Part shown: in pieces, positions 56,167 through 64,000 of the stretch
Layout of the letters: each line of letters starts with the position of its first letter
Position numbering within the stretch: the first letter of the stretch is position 1
From: Parapristionchus giblindavisi
Lineage: Eukaryota > Nematoda > Chromadorea > Rhabditida > Diplogasteridae
Direction: 5' to 3'
Assembly (NCBI GenBank): GCA_943737045.1
Contig: CALSFV010000048.1
Coordinates: forward strand, 496,001 to 560,000
Length of the DNA stretch: 64,000 nt
Made by a program: the position numbers and the translations under genes
The notes under the pieces: model-generated
Database searches by the model: none
Told to the model about the DNA's origin: nothing
The model's input: the letters and a program-made list of their open reading frames with translations, nothing else

Positions 56167-58348
56167 CTTGGCACTTGGCCAAAAAGTGATAGGAACCGAT
56201 CGGGCCCAAATTGTGCATAGGTGTAGTATGGGGTGGCATGAGATCACAGACGGAGTTAGGGTTCGTCATATCCGCTCCTTCGCTAAATAACGTAAGTTCG
56301 ACATAATGGCATCAAAATTTCAACGTTTACGGATTCGTTCGATATGTGTGTGCGACGATGGGTAATAATAAGCAGGTAAATTACACCAAGTCTCATCCCG
56401 GTCCAAAACCGTGAGGCCCAGAAAAAATAAAAAAACCAATAAAAAATTTTGTTTTATTTTTCCTACAAATGCCTCTCGGTGGCTGATTTTTTTTATTTCT
56501 TTAATTTGACGAGTATTCATTAATGTAACTCACATATGAAAATAAACTAAAACAAATGGGTGAAACGTTGCCTTCTTCCCGAAAAAACACAACTAATTCG
56601 CCTTTTTTTATCGGGAACTGACTTTATTTATGGTGTACCCTACCGTAATCCAAATGCTGAAATTAAAAATTCGTCAATCATTGTTTTATTTAGCATTCGA
56701 TTAAGATATTATGTTTTTGAGTTTCTTTTATCATTAGTTTTTTTTGTCTGAATGTCTGAGGAGTAAAATGACACTATTATTCGAAAAAAAAAAGATTTAT
56801 TTATTTATTTGTTTATCGTACACCACTAGGGTGTTACATCAAATATAAAATGTTCGAGTACAAATGAATTGCGTGGAATAAAAAATCATCAAAAATTATT
56901 ATATGTGAGAGGGATGGGGGAGGAGAATCGTAGGTATTGACCGAGTAAAATACACTTGTTTATTTGGTACGAGAATAGCCAGCCACAGCTACAGTGTATT
57001 TCTATGTTTAGATAGAGAGAGCACAAGTGAGATAGTTCGTAGATCAGAGAGAGCGAGGAAGGAAGGGAGGACGATCGATAGTTATTTCTCTGTTTAGCAG
57101 CCAGTAGCAAGGCAATTACACAAGCATATTTTTTACGGACAACAATAATTGGAGAAACATCGGCATATCACCGATTCATCCAGAAAAATTTAGGCACTCT
57201 GTTCGGTGTTTATAAATAATACTGCATATTTTTTTATTATTATGAATTATTATTTAGAAACATCGAACAGAATAGCTAAATGTTTCCGAATGAATCGGTG
57301 ATAGGTGTACTCCACATCTTCTGCTTCGTCATCAAAAGAGAAATGGTCCTCCCATTCCCCCATATTCTCCTCTTCCTCATCGGAGTTCCTTCTTGCTCTG
57401 CTTGATTCCCCCTGTTCTGCCCCCCCCCCCTTGTATTTAATACGCTGAAAGATTCTATGCTATAATATATTAATATATTAATTTATAATAGCATATTATA
57501 TTAATATGCTGAAAGATTGAAAGATTGAATGAAAGATATGATTTCCCTGCTGCCTTCAACCGATTCGCTGATAACGCGACGGACCTCCATCAACCTATGT
57601 ATATTAATTGCATATCTCCTCTACTGTTCATTTGTTGTGATGGAAATATAGAAAGAAAGAAAGAAAGAAAGAAAGAAAGGATAAGAATTGTTATTATTAT
57701 TATTATTGAGAATATTTGAAAGTGGGAGGATATTTTTTCCGAATAATAGTGTCATTTTACTCCTTAGACATTCAGACAACAAACTAATGATAAAAGAAAC
57801 TCAAAAACATAATATCTTAATCGAATGCTAAATAAAACAATGATTGCCGAATTTTTTATTTCAGCATTTGGATTACGGTAGGGTACACCATAAATAAAGT
57901 CAGTTCGCGATAAAAAAAGGCGAATTAGTTGTGGTTTTTCGGGAAGAAGGCAACGTTTCACCCATTTGATTTAGTTCATTTTTATATATGAGTTACATTA
58001 ATGAATACTCGTCAAATTAAAGAAATAAAAAAAGTCAGCCACCGAGAGGCATTTGTAGGAAAAATAAAACAAAATTTTTTTATTGGTTTTTTAAATTTTT
58101 TCTGGGCCTCACGGTTTTGGACCGGGATGAGACTTGGTGTAATTTATTATTACCCATCGTCGCACACACATATCGAACGAATCCGTAAACTTTGAAATTT
58201 TGATGCCATTATGTCGAACTTACGTTATTTAGCGAAGGAGCGGATATGACGAACCCTAACTCCGTCTGTGATCTCATGCCACCCCATACTACACCTATGC
58301 ACAATTTGGGCCCGATCGGTTCCTATCACTTTTTGGCCAAGTGCCAAG
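56167..58348. mobile_element. 2.2-kb element with about 620-bp terminal inverted repeats
   Basis: Left arm 56167 to about 56788, right arm about 57732-58348. Arms start CTTGGCACTTGGCCAAAAAG and are about 90 percent alike by eye. Each arm encodes the same open frames in mirror image, a by-product of the repeat. The 950-bp centre holds an AAAT-type retroelement tail (about 56792-56880), a block shared with 6830-6960, a short acidic frame (57250-57437), a GAAA run and no transposase. Long-TIR structure is typical of Foldback or Mutator-like elements. Inserted in a CK2 beta intron. Confidence 0.8.
57250..57437 (-). CDS. acidic C-terminal frame inside the 2.2-kb TIR element
   Basis: Minus-strand frame, no start Met, ending TAA 57250-57252. 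Sequence SRARRNSDEEEENMGEWEDH then an aromatic/acidic stretch ending YHRFIRKHLAILFDVSK. A second copy of the C-terminal motif, YHRFIQKNLGTLFGVYK and stop, lies on the plus strand at about 57168-57216, facing it. Possible relic of an element-encoded protein; family unknown. Confidence 0.4.
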
Positions 58349-58587
58349 AGAATGTCACTTGAGCCAGATACTCTCTCATATACGTAATAGAGATATAAAG
58401 ATTGCACGATCAATCAGTGATGTTCACTGGTCACTAGAACTTAGCAGAGGAATGAAACATGCACTCACCTGGTTCTAGATCGAGAATAATCTCACACAAT
58501 ATCCATACATTTCCGGTTGTTTATATATTGGGTCAATTTTCAAAACATGTAGGATCGATTTTTTTTAATTCAACGTTTTTCGTTTAA

Positions 58588-59967
58588 TAATAATATCTTT
58601 ATTATGCTGGTACATAATGAACAATACATAGGACACAAACAAGAAAAATGGTTGGATACATAATTTACTATGCCACAACGGGGCAGCATAAGTATAGTAG
58701 TGGAAATCGAAAAAGTTAAGTTAAGAAGAAGAGCTACATATAATTGATCTAATTGAATTACTAAACGACTTTGGATTAGGACATATAATCGAGCTATTGG
58801 GAAGAGAGTTCCAAACGTTTACAATACGGTTTGAAAAGAAATGAGAGAAACGAGTGGATCTACAAGGGTGTTTACGAAGAATATAGTTGTGTCTACGGGA
58901 AATTCTAGAGGGTGAAGATAAAAGAAAGTTGGGATTGTGTATACTAACTAGTCCATGCACTACTTTATAAGTGAAACTCAAGTCTATAAGGGTGCGTCTT
59001 TGCTCAAGGAGATCAAGGTTGAGGTGTGATAATCGATTCGAATAAGAGGTAGGAGTGAGACCGCATTTGGCATATATACTACGTGTAAATGATCTTTGAA
59101 CTTTCTCTATGAGGTCGATAAGATATTGTTCGTGTGGAGACCATATTTCGCAAGCATACTCTAGTATAGGCCTAACATATAAGGAGAACATGCGAGCGTA
59201 CAAGATAGGATTTTTCGAGGAGAAAATACGGTAGATGTATGAACATCTAGCTTTGGCTCTAGAGACTATGGATAGAATGTGAGATGAAAAGCAGAGAGTA
59301 TTACTGTAGGTAACGCCAAGATCAGTGAATTGCTTCACTACAGGAAGGGGAGTGTTATTGATCAAGAAGTCGATATCTGGATGATTATTTCCAATGCGCA
59401 TAATAACTGTTTTGGAAAGTGAGATAGATAAACCCCATTGAGACGACCATTGTTGCAATGTGGAAAGAGCTGTTTGGAGGGCGGATGTATCAGATATAGA
59501 GTAAAGTTTGACGTCATCTGCATAGATAACACAGTGTACTGTAGATGGGAGTACATGTGGTAGATCACTAATGTACATGCAGAAAAGCAGTGGACCGAGA
59601 CAACTACCCTGGGGAACTCCTGATAGTACATTGAAAGGCTGGGATACGGTATCCCCTACAATAACAGATTGAGATCGATTAGTAAGAAAAGAACGAATCC
59701 AATTAAGAAGAGACCCTTTAATACCCAAAAGCGAACATTTATGTAGAAGTAGATCAATAGGAATTGAATCAAAAGCTTTCGAGAAATCAATGAATGCTAC
59801 TGATATGAACTTGTTTTTGTCTAAAGCAGGGTACCAATGGGAGAAAGAGGAAAGTATGGCAGAAACACAAGATCGATTTGGCGTAAAACCATGTTGACAG
59901 GGGGAGACTAGTTTATTATCGATTAGATGCTGCCAAAGTGCAGCGACAACTATCCTTTCAAATACGT
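58588..59967 (-). mobile_element. 5'-truncated LINE (CR1/Jockey-type)
   Basis: Inserted in a CATACATTTTC MITE at TTTAA (58583-58587), with the matching TTAA on the far side. Ends 3' in a TAATAATATC-type tail. Truncated within the reverse transcriptase, as is usual for LINEs. Confidence 0.85.
58721..59967 (-). pseudogene. LINE reverse transcriptase, N-terminally truncated
   Basis: Starts at VFERIVVAALWQHL and runs uninterrupted to the stop at 58721. Motifs: QHGFTPNRSC, FIDFSKAFDSIP (A), GVPQGSCLGPLLF (B), YADDVKLY (C), SLSKTVIM, FTDLGVTYS, then the C-terminal region common to CR1/Jockey LINEs (ILEYACEIWSP). The apurinic endonuclease and first gag-like frame are missing. The open frame continues for about 29 codons upstream to 60055 into an unrelated foldback arm, so its apparent Met is not native. 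Confidence 0.9.
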
Positions 59968-59971
59968 TTAA

Positions 59972-61309
59972 GAGACCGGCTCGGTAAAACTCGAGCAGGG
60001 TCCGGACATTCGCGAGGACTTTCGATCTGGCCCTCAATACTTTCATCATAGACACATACCGGGGGAGACCGATGAAAGTTATAGTGAAAATGCCCTTAGG
60101 CTCAAACCCGGCTCAAATATGTCACATTAAGTAAAAAATTGAAAAATTCATATCTTTTCAATCGTGATAGCTTGGACGCTTATTTCTTTTTATTAGTGAA
60201 TAAAATGTCATGCATTCTTACAAACACAGCTGAACAGCAATGTCATATCGTTCTTACAATAATGACAATTGTGAATATGTTTTTTCGTGTCTGATTTTCA
60301 GATTTTTCATCTTCTATCCTCGTTGTAGCGCTAGCTCCAGCAATGGAATTTTTTTTTCATATTTTAACCCTGACGATAATGTAGATGGTAGTCATATTCC
60401 CATGGCCAGCCAATATTTCGCAGGCATCGAAAATTGAAACAGAATGTGAGATATGTGTAATTTGTCGAATATTTAATTTTTTGAAATTCGCAAGAGTAAG
60501 AGGTAGCTTTATTATGTCTTTTTACTCGTAGTGATGCGTGTACACAGGAAAAATATACAAATAGACTCACGCTGCATTTTTGAAATATTGAGAAAATAAG
60601 TATTTTATTTTATTTTTTCCAAATCAAACATTCAGTCGACCGTCAAGGCAAGTTCATTCATAAGGCGGATGGTGGCTGATGCATGTGTGTTTGCAGTAAC
60701 GACTGCCACGTGAAGAATCGTCGTTTCGCAGATCTCGAATTTTAAAAAAAAATTATCAAACTTGAATATTTATATGTTTCTTTCAAATAAATCGGTTTGA
60801 AAGTGGCGAATGGCAACCAAAGTTGTACTATTGTTATCAATGGGAGTGTACGCTGTTGGACTACCGTAATCGTCAGGAATCTCGAATTGATTTTTTTTTC
60901 AGTCGACCCATGAATCTCAACCATGACCCCGGGTTCATGGTTGAGAATGGCTGAGGTCGAAAATTTCATGATAGTATATCTGGATAGCTTAACCCGAACT
61001 ACCGCAATCTAGCTACCGTATCCTATAATAATGTGGTGAAATTCTCGGAAAATTCAGGTGCGAGCATTACTATTACGATAATTCGAGTTACTCACTAATA
61101 AAAAGAAATAAAAGTCCAAGCTATCACGATTGAAAAGATATGAATTTTTCATTTTTTTACTTAATGTAACATATTTGAGCCTAAGGGCATTTTCACTATA
61201 ACTTTCATCGGTCTCCATCCGGTATGTGTCTATGATGAAAGTATTGAGGACCAGATTGAAAGTCCTCGCGAATGTCCGGACCATGCTCGAGTCTTACCGA
61301 GCCGGTCTC
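59972..61309. mobile_element. 1.3-kb TIR element flanked by TTAA
   Basis: Ends GAGACCGGCTCGGTAA and TTACCGAGCCGGTCTC, with arms of about 235 bases; TTAA directly outside each end (59968-59971, 61310-61313). The centre (60210-61080) has no recognised gene. TTAA specificity suggests piggyBac-type mobilisation, although the ends are not CCC. Inserted exactly at the 5' edge of the truncated LINE. Confidence 0.85.
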
Positions 61310-61389
61310 TTAAATTGTACTCTTTCGCACAAAAATATGAGCCGTATGCAGTGGGTCATATTTTGATTATGAGGGTATGCAATGTATGT

Positions 61390-62160
61390 ACTCCATCCAA
61401 GTATACTGTATAAGCAATCCAGCTCATTTTTATCGCAACCAGTCAAATCAATCAATATCAGATACAAAACTTGAAATCTTTAACGCACAAATGAGAAATG
61501 GTGGTGTAGTGGTGTATGAGGGAGGTGGTGGACTGATAATCATCGGAATGAGAGTGGTGTGGTGTGGTGTGGGGAGTGCGTGTTGTGTCGTCGACGAATT
61601 ACAAAATACACTTGCAATGAAAAGATGGAACATGTTGGAAGAGGATGGGAGAATAGCATAAAGATGGTAAAGAGAAGGAAAGGATGTGGTGATACAGCCT
61701 CAGGACCGGGGAATGCGAGCTAGCGGGGACGGAACCGTAAAATAGTCAGCCACAGAGCCGGGGGATACTGTAGAACCGGCTATTCGTTCGGGCCAAAGGT
61801 CTCGCGTGACATACTGAACAATTGAGCAGCGCTTGCCGCAAGGGCCGCCCTGAGCCTCTCCTTCTCTGCGTCCCTGAAAAGATTCACTCATAATTAACAG
61901 TAGCATGGGTGCAAACTAGAAATAAGCTGGATACACCTCGAGTGCAAACAACAATATCTTGGGGCCGAATCATAAACTACATGGCGCACTTTAATTTTGA
62001 TGATAAAGCACGCAAAAAGCTATACTCCACAAAGCAACAAATTTGTTTCAAATTTTGTCGTTTTGATATGATAAATTTAAAATATGTAGTGTGCATACAG
62101 AGCAACATCTTCACATATTCATACAGTACTACGCAACAGACCACACGCATTCCACTTTAT
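61390..62160. repeat. segmental block A, copy 4
   Basis: See 31640-32390. Candidate terminal exon 61780-61873 open with TAG stop. Directly followed by block X: minisatellite B and the CK2 beta 3' exons are missing from this module. Confidence 0.9.
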
Positions 62161-62215
62161 AGGAGTTACAACAGTAGTTTTATTTTTACTTTTTCTCTGT
62201 ATGCATAGTGAAGAA

Positions 62216-62960
62216 AAATAGGAACCTGATATCTGTGTGAAATCACATAGTGGTTTATTTTTTAATACCGGGCAGTTAATGGGGTGATGCTATAAGCACG
62301 AAATTTCTACGAATCAATTATTTATACCGCATGGCCGGTTCTTTTTAAATAAACTTGTCACAATATTTCACCGGGTATTCAGTCATCCAGGCTTGCAGGT
62401 TCTCAAACATCAAATTAGGTTTCAAATCTAATTCAGTAACGTTAGGAGCTAATCGCCATAGAATTGAATTCAAAACGAGTCGCCCGAGTTTTCACGGTGC
62501 CTATTTAGTCACTGATGATCATCTATCAATATCTATCAATAATACAAACAATAGCATCATCTTTCAATAATAATACAATAATAATAGTGTAACATACTGT
62601 TATTCACAGCATCGAGTCGTTATTGTAATTTGTTTTACTCTAGATATGGATAAATATACATATAGTGTTACCACTTGATATGAATAAAGCATTAGTATTA
62701 GGATAAATATACTATTATAATATAAGCAATAGTATGATCATATGCGATGCTTTTTCAACCCAGGTGATTTTTTTTGCAACGAACGCCATTAATACCCATA
62801 GAGAAATGTACATAACCGATTGGGAGCAACTTACAGAGAGAACATCTCGTATATTCAATCCAATAGTGTGACCCATTAAATTTCTATGACAAAAGCGCAT
62901 AACTGTCCAAAAAAAACAATATATTACTATAAATCTTTAAAATATTATCAAAAAGATTCA
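62216..62960. repeat. segmental block X, copy 4
   Basis: Matches 47624-48150 at its left and 34400-34640 at its right, so it looks like a mosaic of the other copies. Confidence 0.8.
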
Positions 62961-63039
62961 GAATTTGCGTGATTTCTCGATAATCGCCACATAGTTTGAA
63001 AAGAACGTTGTAAGCTACGTAAAAATTATGCCTGTGAAA

Positions 63040-64000
63040 TTACATGAGAAGTGGTTTAATTTTCTTTAAATTACTTGATAGTATGTCGGGTGACGTTATA
63101 AATACCAATTTCTATGGATCAATGATTTCTACTGGGTCGACGGTTTTTGAAACAAAATGACACAATATTTCACCGGGCACTCAAACATCCAGGCTTGCAG
63201 GCATCTAATTAGCTTTCACATCTAATTCTATCACGTTAGGAGCTAATCGCGCTAGAATTGGATTCAAAACGAGATGCCGGAGTCATACGTGGGCAACCTT
63301 AGCCGCTAGAAAATAAAATGGGGTGGGTGGGACGCAAAAATTTCATGTTTGGGCGAATTTTTTCTTAATCATTTTCATTTTTGAGCGAATTTTTGCCTAG
63401 ATCGGGTGCCAAAACCGGGTAGGTTCTTGCCGCTTGCGACAATGCCGCCCACGTATGACCTGAGTTTTCAGGGTATCTATTTAGTCACTGATGATGCATC
63501 AACTATCAATAATAATACAATAATAATAATAGTGCCATACTGTTATTCAAAGCATCACTGTACGAGTTGTAATTTTATTTTGTTTTACTCTAGATATGGA
63601 TAAATATATTATAATAATATACGCAATAGTATGATCGTACGCGATCCTTTTTCAACCTGGTGATTTCTTGTAACGAGCGCTATTAATACCCCATAGAGAA
63701 ATGAACATAATCGATCTCAAGTAGCTCGCCTACACACAGAGAAAAGAGGTGTTATCCACAGCACATAAGACCTGTGAAGTGTTATATTTAACACTTTTTG
63801 AGCTATTTTAACACCCAAAAAGTGTCAAATATAACACTTCACAGGTCTTATGTGCTGTGGATAACACCTCTTTTCTCTGTGTGTAGCTGTCCAAAAAACA
63901 ATATATTACTATAAATGTCTCAAAAAGATTCAGAATTTGCCTGATTTCTCGATAATCGCCACATACGTCACCATAGTTCGAAAGGTACGTTGCAAGCTAC
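63040..64000. repeat. segmental block X, copy 5, runs off the window
   Basis: Nearly identical to 53540-54260. Differs mainly by the palindromic MITE at 63733-63883. The CATACGTGGGC MITE (63284-63467) is shared. A further CK2 beta copy may lie beyond the window edge. Confidence 0.88.
63733..63883. mobile_element. 151-bp near-perfect palindromic MITE with TA duplication
   Basis: CACACAGAGAAAAGAGGTGT... pairs with the other end for about 59 bases without mismatch. TA lies on both sides (63731-63732, 63884-63885). The paralogous empty site GCTCGCCTAGCTGTCC is at about 54127-54142, giving a base-exact boundary. Confidence 0.97.

Larger units (their letters stand above)
52181..58493 (-). pseudogene. 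CSNK2B: casein kinase 2 beta subunit, copy 3 (most exons, broken ends)
   Basis: Exons from 5' to 3': about 58469-58493 (IILDLEP, cut at its 5' side), 55980-56040 (DALEDNPSDSDL, acidic loop), 55620-55683 (YGLIHARYILTSSG), 54351-54417 (CPRVYCENQ), 53107-53206 (KLYCPRCC), 52702-52791 ([10 protein letters not shown]), 52181-52310 (GFKIHSTAYTLQYAQQ, ending TSLQ and TGA). Phases join throughout. Oddities: the invariant TNRG is TSSG; the last exon has lost about 13 bases covering its acceptor and LY (compare 43340-43360); the first exon runs into MITE sequence at 58500, so the N-terminal half is missing. A 2.2-kb TIR element sits in the first intron. Confidence 0.92.

Noticed and set aside
56320..58195. 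Mirror-image frames (MNTRQIKEIKK...) as a conserved gene pair
   Set aside because: They are the same sequence read in the two arms of one inverted repeat; there is no independent conservation, and part of each frame is lost to frameshift.

Overview
This is an intron-rich, repeat-saturated stretch of animal nuclear DNA, most likely from a rhabditid-type nematode. The nematode call rests on a major-sperm-protein (MSP) domain gene with a Lys/Glu-rich tail, small exons with TTTCAG-like acceptors, dispersed TACGGTA/CTACAGTA words and dense small DNA transposons. This is inference; I cannot name the species.

Layout. 1-10.3 kb: two possible gene tails (255-478, 1170-1864), a 43-bp minisatellite and a mosaic of inverted and tandem repeats. 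10.95-25.5 kb: one complete short-chain dehydrogenase/reductase (SDR) gene in ten exons, reconstructed to 254 residues. Its introns hold a complete antisense MSP-domain gene, five identical tRNA-Glu(TTC) genes in tandem, several MITEs and foldback elements, and a Penelope-like retroelement whose GIY-YIG endonuclease lies 5' of its reverse transcriptase. 26.0-27.4 kb: Tc1-like remnants. 29.1-31.4 kb: the last six exons of an unrecognised gene.

30.5-64 kb is a nest of segmental duplications. The repeated module runs: 3' exons of the unrecognised gene (+ strand), a block with a small terminal exon (- strand), a G-rich minisatellite, then the exons of the casein kinase 2 regulatory subunit gene (CK2 beta, - strand, convergent). 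Three CK2 beta copies are visible and each is broken differently: copy 1 by a stop codon and a fused exon, copy 2 by a SEC23 insertion in an intron, copy 3 by loss of a splice acceptor and of its 5' end. SEC23 itself lacks its 5' end and carries a frameshift and a TGA where SEC23 proteins have Trp. A fourth module has only the terminal-exon block and intron sequence.

Mobile DNA accounts for much of the rest: hAT-like elements with 8-bp target duplications, TTAA-flanked and TA-flanked MITEs, a 2.2-kb element with about 620-bp inverted termini, a 5'-truncated LINE with a foldback inserted at its edge, and two families of inverted-terminal-repeat elements that carry tRNA-like A and B boxes. The intact-looking host genes are the SDR gene, its nested MSP-domain gene and the tRNA-Glu cluster.
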